DNA of 64,000 nt from NCBI GenBank assembly GCA_023105745.1, contig JALGQZ010000007.1, forward strand, positions 946,592 through 1,010,591, in the 5' to 3' direction. Of the stretch, positions 32,935-43,201 are shown one piece after another. The position numbers were made by a program, and so were the translations under genes. The DNA comes from Austropuccinia psidii (Eukaryota; Basidiomycota; Pucciniomycetes; Pucciniales; Sphaerophragmiaceae). The notes below the pieces were generated by a model. It saw nothing but the letters and a program-made list of their open reading frames with translations. It was not told the DNA's origin and searched no databases. Position 1 is the stretch's first letter. Each line of letters begins with the position of its first letter.

Positions 32935-34771
32935 TGTAAGGTGTGGATATGAAACTTTGATTAAAAATCAAGTACTTTTCCTGTCCTCAAAATTTGTATA
33001 AGGTAAAAATCAATTAAAAATAGTAAGAAATATTATTTTTAAGAGAAAAGACGCCAATCTTATTGTTTATAGCTTTATTAGTATAAAACAATAATATTAT
33101 AAAAATCTATTGTTTTACCAACAATAAAAATTTATCCAAAAAATACTGTACAAGAGATATTTTAAGGCTACAAAAGAAATTTCTTCAAGAGCAATTTCAA
33201 TTGGAATTAATTGAGCAAAGAGCGGAAGGAAATTAATTAAAGAACAAAGTCTTTCAAAAGAATATTAAAGAGAAAACACGCCCAAAAGTTACCAGAGTGA
33301 ATTTGGAAACAAAGTCACAAAGTTTACAGTGATGAAAGATGCTTTAATTCACTTTTGGGGTGGTTCAGGGGTAAAAAATGATTATAAGAGTCACAAACAA
33401 TGATTATAATGATTTTTTCACGTGGTTAAAAGGTTTAAATATATATAAGAAAGGTGGTTGGAATCTTTTATTGATTGGTTTAACAATGTTTAAACTAATT
33501 ATAAAATGAAAAGATTCTAACATGAAGAGCAAAGTGGGGCAAAGAAGACATTCTTTTATAGCCATCAATTCTCTTACTCCAAAAGTAAAATTTACTCTTT
33601 TCAGTCGTGAAAAACAGTCTGACAACAGAAAAGCCAATTATGGCATCATTGAACCCTGGTTTAGACCAAAAAGGGCTGGTTTAAGCCATTTTTAGCCATT
33701 TTTAGCCATTTTAGACCCTTAAATCAGCCATTACTATAGCAATACCAGGCCTAGAGCCTTCAAAACACGTCAGAATGTGTGTCAGAGGCGTAGAAACCAG
33801 TTAAAACTGTTTTTACTATGATTTTTTTTATCTTAAGGGTAGTTTTACCCTCTTGGCAACAGCTAAAACTACCCCAGTTGGTATTAAAACCTCATCATCA
33901 ATTGAGTCCACAGACCCTGTAACTCAATTCCAGGCCAAAAGTGATGAACCTTTGCGTGAATTTTGACATCCCACGCCTGTCAGCAAGAATTTTGGGGGTC
34001 TAGCTCACCCTTAGAGCTGGAGTTCCTTTTCCCCCCAAATTTAATCCTTCCAATTTATTTTTCCTTTAATTCCTCATCATGTATTATACTTATAATTTAC
34101 ATATGTAATTCAATTCAATTGTACAGTACAATACAGTAATAATTGACACCTCATATGTAAATCAAAGTTCACTTATGTAATACATGCGCACATTTTGACA
34201 TTTCAATTGAATTCAATTGAAAATACTTCAATTCCTCATAGCTTCTAAACTAAACACAACACCTCAATTTTAACACAAAAATTGATGGTCAACACCACAT
34301 GTGGTGTGAATTGAAATAAGGTTTTGAGGATTTTCAACTTTTGTATTGAAAATACTAAAAACTTAATTTAAGCTTATTTAGAGTTGAGTTACAAGAATTT
34401 CACTCAGAGGTGACCCCACCTAATTTTTTATGAGGAATCCAATGGTGAAATAATTTTTATGTGTTTATTTATTGAATAAAAAGTTATAATAATTTTTATT
34501 TAACTTTTTTCCAAATTTATTTACTTTTTCACAATTTTGTTAAAATTTCATTTTTACTTAATTTTCTCAAGTATAAATGTAATTTTATACTTACAAAATT
34601 TAATGTATTTTTATTCTTACATTGTAATTAATTTTTTATTTTTAATATAATTTTATATTTATATTTTGATTTTTATTTTAATAATATAAATAAATTTATT
34701 TTATTTATATTATTATGTTATTTTTGTATTTGTGGTCTTTTGGGTATATGAAATTACCTCTAAGGCTCACA
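32935..34771 (-). repeat. R4 5' LTR
   Basis: It has TGTAAG (one change from TGTGAG) at the inner end and CTCACA at the outer. The minus-strand TATA box TATAAAAG at 33553-33560 puts the start near 33525. TACATATGTAATTCAATTCAATTG and its neighbours form short palindromes in U3. Confidence 0.88.
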
Positions 34772-35481
34772 CACTTATGGAGGGCTCAAAGATATGGCAA
34801 GATGGAATACACTTAAGAGTGTAAGGAATAAATTACTATAATAAAAGATATGAGAAAAAGCAGCAACAAAGAAATAAGAGTAAGAATAGAAGAGCCAACC
34901 ACAAACAAGTCCAAGTCCACTGTTTCAACCTGTCAGAATGGAAAGAGAAGGGTTAATAAGGATATGGCCACCCAACTCATACTGTACAGGCGAAGAAAGA
35001 AAAAATGCAAAGACTAACTTAAAATTAAATAATTATGATACCCAAATATAAGGATAAGAATTATTATAAAATAATAAATAAACTAAATTAATTAACTGGG
35101 GAAAAGTACCCAGGGGGAGAAAGAGGGGCTGGTATATGTGAGAATCACCAGCCCTGATCCAGAGGAAGAATTTTCATGAGAATAATTGATGATTGAATTG
35201 AGTCTGGCCAATACAGGTCCTGTAAAGCTGTAAAGAACCTGTACAAGAGGTGTGGTGTATTTGAGTGATCATACAGTTTCATACTGGTGTATTGAAACTG
35301 TATTGGGTGAATCCAACCTGTACAGGTATTGACAGGCTGTATTGATGTACCAAGCTGTATGCATGTTTCAGAATGAAGATTGCTGAAAATGAATGCTGAT
35401 GCAGATTTTGGATTTGCTGATTTGAGGTGTTTGAGTGGGTGTATGAATGAATACCCTTACCCCTGATGGATGGTTGTTACA
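34772..35481 (-). repeat. H: truncated R6/R7-family LTR
   Basis: It begins inside the family pattern (ACTTATGGAGGGCTCAAAG; the TGTCACAGGGG end is missing at the R4 border). The conserved TTAATTAACTGGGG (35088) and GGTATATGTGAG (35131) box lies at the same spacing as in R6 and R7, and it ends TGGTTGTTACA, near the R7 end. It could be a solo LTR or the 3' LTR of a lost element. Confidence 0.6.
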
Positions 35482-36247
35482 GTTAACCGCAGAGTGGGTA
35501 TGATTTAACTCAGTGTCTTGCCATTCACCACTGTGTTCAAGGTGTCCTCTTCCTCGTCTTCTGGTTCTGGACAAGCCTTCTCTGTCCTCTGGCTGGTTCC
35601 TGAGGTGTAAAAGTGACATATCAGTTTTTGCAAGCAGTCAAAAACTTAATTTTCTTAGGTTATTTAAGTTTGAATGCGCCTTGTACAAATTTATTGTCTC
35701 CTGCTTTTGACAATTTGCCTTTATAGGTTACAATTGGGCTAATTATTGTAATCTTCCCTGTACAAGTTATCAAGGTTGGTTTATCTTGTATTTATGTAGA
35801 GCTTTGTGGGTTTCTACCCCTCTTGGAGAAAATTGGTGTCCACTTCTTTGCTTTAATGAGGCTTTCACTATGCCTCTTTCCTTTTCTATTGCTGCTTTCT
35901 GGTTCTGCAGGTATTGAAGGTGTACTGCTTTGTGGCTAGTTTTGAAGTGGTATTAAGTTCTCTTCTTCTGAATCAAAAGAGGAAAAAGAGGGCTTATGTC
36001 AGTTAAGACTTCTTGAAATTAAGTTTGCACATCTAAGAATGGCGTCTTGGCAATATATTCCTATGGGATACCCTTGTATTATGATGGTGTAATTGAAATT
36101 ATCAATCACACATCAAAAATAAAGCTTTGTGGACTTCACCTATACTTTTTGTATACCAGTATCTCACAGATTAACTTGAATTAACATTTGTAATCTCAGA
36201 AGTGGTTATGTAATGGGAAATTGAGAATATCAATATGCCCAACCACG
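35482..36247. other. Unassigned stretch between H and R6
   Basis: I recognise no gene. A short minus-strand frame near 35368-35619 (RTRRRGRGHLEHSG) has no known motif. Since R6 is flanked by CCACG on both sides and its right flank is the R5 leader, this stretch is formally the continuation of R5 or older sequence R5 had entered. Confidence 0.3.
36243..36247. repeat. R6 target site duplication, left (CCACG)
   Basis: CCACG precedes the left LTR and recurs at 55282-55286 after the right LTR. Confidence 0.88.
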
Positions 36248-36983
36248 TGTCACAGGGGCTCTCCTAAATGAAGAGGGCCTGGCACTCACTGAACAGACTT
36301 ACTTATGGAGGGCTCAGAATAAGGTACTCAATTGATAAGAGTAATGAAATAAGATAATAATTTACTAGTCATAAAATAATAAGAATTAAAAGATATGAGA
36401 GTAAAACAAAAGCAATAATAAAGAGCCAACCACAAATAATCCTGTACCACTGTTTCAACATGCTCAGAAAAGAGAAAAGGATTAATAAAGGATATGGCCA
36501 CCAGGACTCTACTGAACAGGTGAGGGAAGGAAAAGACTAATTTAATAAATAATAAAATAATATTTCTTAGTGAGAAATAAAATAATATTAAATAATAAAT
36601 CCAATATTTTAATTAACTGGGGGAAAAAACCCCAGGCGGATGAAGAGGGGCTGGTATATGTGAGAAATACCAGCCTTGGAGTTTGAGTGTTGAGATACTT
36701 GCCTGTATGCTGGAAGAAGTTGGATGTGGGATTGAATCCTGTATTGGTGAATCCAATACAGGTTATACAGTCAATACAGGTATTTGAGCCTGTATTGATG
36801 ACAGGCCTGTATTTGGTGAATCCTGTATTTGGTTCTTGCCTGTATGAAACTGTATTGAGGTCTGAAAACTGTATTTGGAGAATGTTGAATGAAACCCCCT
36901 TTCTGATTGGGTTTTGAAGGGTATCAATGAAATAATTATTGTTGAAGATGATTGGTAATGCCCCTGCCTCCTTGGCTGTGACA
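36248..36983 (-). repeat. R6 3' LTR
   Basis: It starts TGTCACAGGGGCTC and ends CTTGGCTGTGACA. It is 18 bp longer than the 5' LTR through an indel among CTGTATTG-like words near 36765. Confidence 0.9.
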
Positions 36984-36996
36984 TTATCCCCCTCTT
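36984..36996 (-). other. R6 polypurine tract
   Basis: The minus strand reads AAGAGGGGGATAA directly before the 3' LTR. Confidence 0.75.
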
Positions 36997-37437
36997 GAAA
37001 GTGGTGAGCTCTGAGCACCATAAGTATAGTGAGTCCTGATGAGCTTGCAATCAATCCATACAGTTCTTTTCCCCAATTCCTTAAATTTATCCCATTAAAC
37101 TTTCTTCTATAATCAATACTCAAACAAAATCTTCATTTAATCACTTGTAGGTATCTTCTCCTTGATCTTGATTCTGAATTCCCTCTTTTCCCTCAAAATG
37201 CCTTCATTCTTCTTAAATTATGTTCATTCTTGTCTTGAGTGTCTTCACTAAACTTTTCTTGAGTCCTAATGGCTTTTGAGAAGGGGGTGACCTGGGATTA
37301 AGTCCCAAGAACACCTGATTTCATCAGAATTTGAATCTTGAGAGTGTTGGCATAAAATGGCCAATACTTGAGGTTTTGGACCATTTTAGAAGTCCTGGCC
37401 AAAATCCCTGATTTTGTGATTAAAGGGGTTTTTGGCC

Positions 37438-37672
37438 AATTTGCGCAAAGTGTGCAAATGCGCATATATGCCATAATGGCACATATTGGTGAAGAAATTG
37501 AAAAAAATTTGATTGCTGATGAAAAAATGGCCTTATAAAGTGTTCTGGCCATTTTGCGCATTTTGCGCAAAAATGCGCAAATGCGCAATTATGATGAAAG
37601 TGACCAAAAAGGCCTTTTGAAGCCTTTTGAGAATATAAACAGGCCTTTTGCGCAAAAATGTGCAAATTTGCC
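37438..37672. repeat. Cluster of TTTGCGCAAA-like palindromes
   Basis: About seven GCGCA words, several as TTTGCGCAAA or ATGCGCAT, occur in 235 bp, in an area otherwise poor in CG. Confidence 0.5.
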
Positions 37673-38250
37673 AATATGAATGATTAAACATATTTTGATG
37701 AAAAATGGTAAAAATGAGCTATTTTGAAGTTTTGAGGTTTGATATGGACATTTGTGCCAAAGTGCATAAATTCATGAAATTGGCCAATTGGGCCATTTGA
37801 AGCAGTTTTTTCCTTTTGATCTTCATTTCTTCCTGAATGTCTTTCTTCTTATCTCCTCCTTGAGTGGTCAATTTCCATAAATGCCTTGCTGATTGGGTCT
37901 TGGCTGTCAATTTTGATCTTAAGGAATGAGTTTAAGGATGACTTGAAGAAGTTTTGATGAGGGTTATCTGTAGCTGGTCTTTACCATTACTAGTGTTTTG
38001 CTCTTTGATTATTGAATGAATTGACTCCCCAAACATGATATGGGAGTGATGACTACTGCTTTGAAATAAGAAAGCAAAATAAAAAATAAAACATACAAGT
38101 AAAAGAAAATTAAATAAAAAATAAAAATGAAAAAGAACTGAGAGAGAAAGAGAGTAAAGAAAGAGATAAGAAATGCCTGAGGGTTGTTCTTCTTGTGGTG
38201 AGTTTCTTGATTTTGGCCAAAATGTTCTGAAAGATAAAATCAAGCATTTG

Positions 38251-38608
38251 ATGCTCACAGCATGGCCAAGGTAATGTTTTACAAGAAGTAGACCCCTCAG
38301 GGATGCATACCAGGAGATGGAACTTACTTTCATAACTTCCACTCCCCACCAAGCACCATAAATGAAAAAGGAATTATGCCATAACATGAATTGTGGTAAT
38401 GAATGTCTTGAAAGAGAATTTATGGCATGATTAAAGAAGGAAAGAATATTGTTGCAAGGCCTTCTGAACCTGTCCAAAGAATTGAAAAGTGCTCACAAAG
38501 TGGCCAAGGTGATGCTTACAACAAATTTGGGTAGAATACCCCCTTAAAGGTGCATGCCAGGAGAGGAACTTACTTTCATAAACTCCAATCCCCACCAAGC
38601 ACCATAAA
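38251..38608 (-). repeat. Duplicated 3' module in R6
   Basis: Two diverged units (38251-38363, 38489-38608) read on the minus strand from TTTATGG(T)GCTTGG(T)GGGGA through AAAGTAAGT to CACCTTGGCCAC..TGTGAGCAC. The second begins right after the pol stop. R7 has the same pair. Confidence 0.7.
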
Positions 38609-40649
38609 TCAAACTCTTGAAGCATTTGGGCCAGGCTTGTCTGGATACAAAGTATGAAAATCCTTGACAAGGTCTGGGGAGTTGGTAAGGTTGGAAGCTG
38701 GTTCCCAAGTTGTTCTTTCTGGGTCTTCATTGAATCCTTTCCACTCCACTAAATACCATAATGAACCTCTCTTGAGTTTTGAGTCCAGAACCTGAGCCAC
38801 TTCCGATTCTTCTTGCTCTTCCACTATTACCGGAGGTGGTGGCAATTGGTGTTGATTTGGAATAGTTGATTGCTTCACTGGTTCTAACAAGGACACATGG
38901 AAAACAGGGTGAACTGACTTCCATTGTTTAGGCAACTTGAGGTGATATGCATGGCTTCCAATCTTCTTGAGAACTTCAAAGGGTCCCAACCATCTTTCTG
39001 AAAGTTTCTTGGTGGGTCTTGTTGTCTTGATGTTCTTGGAAGCTAGCCATACTTTGTCCCCAGGTTGGAAATCAGGTGGAATTGCTCTATTTCTATCTGC
39101 ATACTTCTTAAAACGCTTTATTGCTGACTCTAATTCTTCTTTGAAAACTTGCTGTAATGATTGGAGTTTTGTTGATAACTTTCCAGCAGGTGTATCTTGA
39201 GAAATGTGAATTGAATCAAAGCTGGGATTTCTTCCATAAATATTGAAAAATGGAGACTGTTTTGTTGATTAATGTTCTGCATTATTATACGCAAATTCAG
39301 CCAGAGGGAGCCAGGTTTTCCAGTCATCTTGATGGTAACTGGCATACATCCGAAGATACTGTTCTAGAGTCTGATTTAACCTCTCTGTCTTTCCATCTGT
39401 TTCAGGGTTCAAGGCAGTTGAAAGATCTCTTGATATCTTGAGCTGCTGACACAATTGAGTCCAAAATGATGAAACAAATGATGAACCTCTATCACTAACA
39501 ATACTAATTGGAAGACCATGTTTGGAAAAGACATGATTAATGAATATTTGAGCTAATTCCAAAGAAGTGATTGTTGAATAAGTTGGAATAAATATTGCCA
39601 TTTTTGAAAATCCGTCTACAACTACTAAAATTGAATCAAAGTTGCTTCACAAGGGCAATTGAGTGATAAAGTCCATTGATAAAGAATTCCAAGGACCAGA
39701 TGGAATTTGAAGAGGCTTGAGTAATCCAAACCTCTTATGGTGGATGTTCTTGTTTCTTGAACATTGCTGAAATGAGGACACATCGTCCTTGATTATTTGA
39801 TTCATGCCAGCCCAATAAAAATCCCTCTTGATGAGCTTGAGGGTATTATTCTGGCCAGGATGGCCAGCCAACGGTGAGTCATGATGCTTCTGAAGAATGT
39901 CCAATTGAATTTCATGATTGCTTGGAATGACTAATCTATCTTTCAACAATAATAATTTTGCTTTAGGTTCAAGAGAATAGTCTGGGACTGATTCTCCTCT
40001 TGCTAATTTCTTGAGGATTTCCTTATAATATTTGTCTTGCCATACTTGTCTTTAAATTTGATCAACTACATCTGAAAAAATATCAACTTTTTTTGAAAAG
40101 AATCTTGACTCTTGAATTTCATTTTGCTTGAGAACTTGATGAAAATTTTGAGGATTCTGCCTGATGAAATCCACCCCCCTCTTTGGGTACACGTTGTCCC
40201 AATGTGACAAGGCATCTGGTAAAGTGGCCAGCCTGCCTGGGCGGTAAGTGATGATAAAATGAAATTTGCATAGGAATTCAGCCCAACGGGCTTGACAAAA
40301 AGTAAGGACTTTAGAGGACATAAAATACTGAAGGGAACAAAGGTCTGTCAAGACCTCAAAGGAATCAGAAAGAGAAAGGAGAAAAGCACTCCAGCGCTTG
40401 AGAGCCCAAACTATGCCAAGGAGTTCCTTGTCATGAATTTCATAGTTGAGTTCAGCTGGTAAGAGCTTGCAACTATCAAATCCAATGGGATGCTTTCCTG
40501 AGTCATTCACCTGACTCAGTCCAGCACCCAAGGCATAATCAGAAGCATCAGTCTCTACAATAGCTGGTAGAGAAGGATTAAAATGAGAGAAAATAGGAGA
40601 AGTGGTGAAAGCTTCTTTGAGTATTTGAAACTGACTAAGAGCTTCCTCA
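38609..40649 (-). pseudogene. R6 pol, RNase H to chromodomain (after the R7 insertion)
   Basis: Read on the minus strand from 40649: RNase H (VETDASDYALG with its catalytic Asp, [15 protein letters not shown]), integrase ([60 protein letters not shown]) and a chromodomain ([30 protein letters not shown]) ending at 38609. Stops interrupt it at 40052 (TAA), 39647 (TGA) and 39269 (TAA). It joins the RT part at 50744 after removal of R7. Chromodomains of this type bind methylated histone H3 and steer integration to heterochromatin. Confidence 0.85.
40645..40649. repeat. R7 target site duplication, left (CCTCA)
   Basis: CCTCA recurs at 50744-50748. The uninterrupted pol of R7 reads CTTCCTCATTGA at the homologous place (45234-45245), confirming the junction. 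Confidence 0.93.
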
Positions 40650-41930
40650 TGTCACAGGGGCTCTTGGAAGAAGAGGGCCTGGCACTCAGGAATCAAGAAC
40701 TCACTTGGAGGGCTCCAAAGATAAAGAATAATAAGAATGAATTTCTTTAAGAAAGAATAAGGGGGAAGACAAGTATGCCAAAAGATGAGATAAGAAAGGA
40801 TGAAGCCAATGGCCAAAGATAATAAAGAAGCCAACAGCCAAGAAGCCAACCAAGTGAATCCTCAATTCACTGTTTCAACCTGCCAGAAAAGGAAATGGAA
40901 TTAGTATAAGGATATGACCACCAATATCCACTGGACAGGCGAGGAAATAAAAGAAAAGGGTGCTGAATGACTGACTTAAGATTATCAGTATTAACTTTAA
41001 TAAAGTAAAAGAAAATAAGGATAAAAATAAATCCACTATATTAATTAACTGGGGAAAAAGTCCCCAGGTGCTGAAAAGGTGGCCAGTATATGTGAAAAGC
41101 TGAAAGTTGATCCTGGAAGGTGGATCAATGACTGTATTGTCCGAATCGGGAAATACAGTTCTGGCCATCTTGAAATTTGAACTGTGTGATGGAATTCCCA
41201 CAGTAGAATAAGAAGTGGCCCAATTGGGCCAAGGCCATACAGGTTGATTGAATAAGGCCTGTACGGATGAATTGGGTTGTCCAAGGAGTATTGAATACTT
41301 GATGTCTTGACAACTGATTGAATTTTGTAATACCTCTTGAGAATTGACCTTAGAATAATCCTGAATGAATTGTACCAACCCACCTCCTGCAGATACAGGT
41401 GGTTGGGATCCTTGAATGATCTTCTGAATTGCCGCCATGGATTGCCAGACTGATAAGCTGAAAAGTCCTCCTTCGAAATGGGCGTCGGAATTATGGACCT
41501 TGAAATGGAAAGGTGGAATTGGGTCCTGAAAACGTCACCATTGGATTGCTGAGTAAAAATGGTGCATAATGGTATATAATACCATATATGCACCACACCT
41601 GCAATCTTGAGTACGGAGTGCATGAAGGAAAGGAAAGAATTCCCCTTAAGTTGAGGGAAATGCTTGTTGAGATGATTTGGTGGCCTCTGGTGGTTGCCAG
41701 AGGCCATGACGGTGAAGTTGGTCCATGGTGGTCCAGGGCCAAAAATGGGTCCTACGGGATTTGTGGCCAAAAATGGATCCAAGGTGTTTTTGGTCCAAAT
41801 TGGGTCCAAGGGATTGGTGGCCAAAAAATGGCTCAGGTGGGCCCAATTGTGGTTTGGGACCCACCTGGCCTTGGGGGCTAGGTGGCTGCCCCCTTTGGCC
41901 TCATTGGATTAGGCCAAAAGGGGCCTAATC

Positions 41931-42014
41931 CGCCTACGGACCGCGGTACGTGGCCTACGGACCGTACGGACCGCGGACCGCGTATTACGGCCCGCGGACC
42001 GTAGAAGCCGTGGG
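41931..42014. repeat. CpG-rich TACGGACCG repeat block in the R7 3' LTR
   Basis: About a dozen or more CG dinucleotides lie in 84 bp as variants of TACGGACCGCGG, in strongly AT-rich surroundings. The 5' LTR copy (50302-50355) is 30 bp shorter, so the repeat number varies. It lies in U3, roughly 0.9 kb upstream of the predicted start. Confidence 0.75.
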
Positions 42015-42016
42015 GG

Positions 42017-42048
42017 GCCTAAATGGCCCAAAAAGGCCATTTAGGCCA
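42017..42048. repeat. 13-bp inverted repeat in the R7 LTR
   Basis: GGCCTAAATGGCC and its exact complement are separated by six bases. The 5' LTR has it at 50358-50389. Confidence 0.7.
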
Positions 42049-42401
42049 AAACCCCCATAATGAAAGGGGTGGCCAGGAAACCAATGAAGGTGGCCATGGG
42101 GCCTGGAAGCCCCTGGAAGACAAAGGGACCCCCCAGGCCCAAAAACAGTGATGGAGGCCTGGGGGTTGGTGAGGTGGAAATTGGCCAAGAGGGCCAATGA
42201 CGCAGGATATGGCCTGAGGCCATAAAGGATGATGGGGGCCATAAGTGGCCAATGGAATGGGTTATGGCATAAGAGCCATGGAACACCCAAAAGGGGGCAA
42301 TTGGCCATAAATGATATGACATGGCCAATTGGCCCCAACTTGGCTCCAGGTTGGATTGCTGCCGCCATCAAGGAGGAGGGTCAAAATACGTGGTTGTGAC
42401 A

Positions 42402-42414
42402 GTACCCCCCTACC
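42402..42414 (-). other. R7 polypurine tract
   Basis: The minus strand reads TAGGGGGGTAC directly before the 3' LTR. Confidence 0.8.
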
Positions 42415-43201
42415 TTGAATGGTGAGCTCCTGAGCACCAAGATAAGGTAGAGGCCTGTTGAGGCTAATGAGACGGATTTGACGTAAGGATTCCAGAGGTA
42501 TTGAATCTTGAAAGAAGAATTGAACTGATAAGCTTGTTGGCATATGAATTGAGGTTGACTTGATCTTCTCTTGACATTTGGCTTTGACAAGGTTGAAGAC
42601 ATGATTTGACGTAAAGATTTTGGCGTTAAAGAGTTATAAGAAAAGAAATTTTGAAAGAATATAAAGAGTAAAAGAGAAAGGGAAACAGATATAAAGAGAG
42701 AAACAGAAAAAATAAAGAAAATGAAATTTGAGGGGGAATCCAATCTTCATCACGGATTACGACAATTGATTTTGAAAATGACCAAGGACCTGGATAAAAG
42801 AATTTGATGCCAGGTGCTCACAGAGTGGCCAAGGTGATGTTTTGACAGATTGTAGACCCCTCAGGGAAGTGCACACCAGGAGAGGAACTTACTTTGAGTA
42901 GTTGCCACTCCCGCCAGTGCCATAAATGAGAAAAATCTTGATAAATGAATGTGTTGAAAGAATAAAGTCTTGGGAAGGAGAATAGAAAAGGAATGGTCCA
43001 TTTGCCCAAGTGTAAATGGCCATAAATTTGGAATTCGGATGTTGAAAGCCGGGCCAAGAAGTCTGTGTCCAAATTGAAAAGTGCTCACAGAGTGGCCAAG
43101 GTGATGCTTACAACAAAGAAGAGTAGAATACCCCTAAAGGTGCATACCAGGATTGGGACTTACTTTTGGTAATTCCTCTCCCCACCAAGCACCATAAAAA
43201 T
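42415..43201 (-). other. R7 region between pol and 3' LTR
   Basis: No gene. It contains the duplicated module shared with R6, units at 42813-42927 and 43081-43198. Each unit holds AAAGTAAGT, a consensus 5' splice site, on the sense strand. Confidence 0.6.
42813..43198 (-). repeat. Duplicated 3' module in R7
   Basis: Two units of about 115 bp lie 268 bp apart. GTGCTCACAGAGTGGCCAAG (plus strand) is identical in both and nearly so in R6. Unit two starts 3 bp after the pol stop. Kept in old R6 and young R7, it is probably functional, perhaps an RNA element. Confidence 0.7.

Larger units (their letters stand above)
24687..34771 (-). mobile_element. R4: full-length Ty3/Gypsy retrotransposon, inactivated
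   Basis: The LTRs are 24687-26512 (1826 bp, TGTGAG...CTCACA) and 32935-34771 (1837 bp, TGTAAG...CTCACA). They differ by many substitutions and small indels, so R4 is older than R2. The inside has a primer-like site, accessory gene, one long gag-pol frame with two TGA stops and a purine tract. The flanks do not match (AGTAA left, CACTT right) and belong to different elements (R3 left, H right), so one side was rearranged. Confidence 0.9.
36997..38608 (-). other. R6 region between pol and 3' LTR
   Basis: No gene. It holds a duplicated module (38251-38363 and 38489-38608) also found in R7, and a cluster of GCGCA words at 37438-37672. ORFs here are not supported. Confidence 0.5.
40650..42401 (-). 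repeat. R7 3' LTR
   Basis: It runs TGTCACAGGGGCTC to GGTTGTGACA. It includes the predicted start box (41037-41050), many TGGCC words, a CpG-rich block (41931-42014) and a 13-bp hairpin (42017-42048). ORFs within it recur in the other LTR and look like chance. Confidence 0.93.

Noticed and set aside
35368..35619. Arg-rich minus-strand ORF as a host gene
   Set aside because: Short, partly inside an LTR remnant and without a domain or homologous counterpart in the window.
41588..41928. Gly/Trp/Pro-rich ORFs in both R7 LTRs
   Set aside because: They lie in U3, overlap one another in several frames and follow from TGGCC repeats; identical in both LTRs only because the LTRs are identical.
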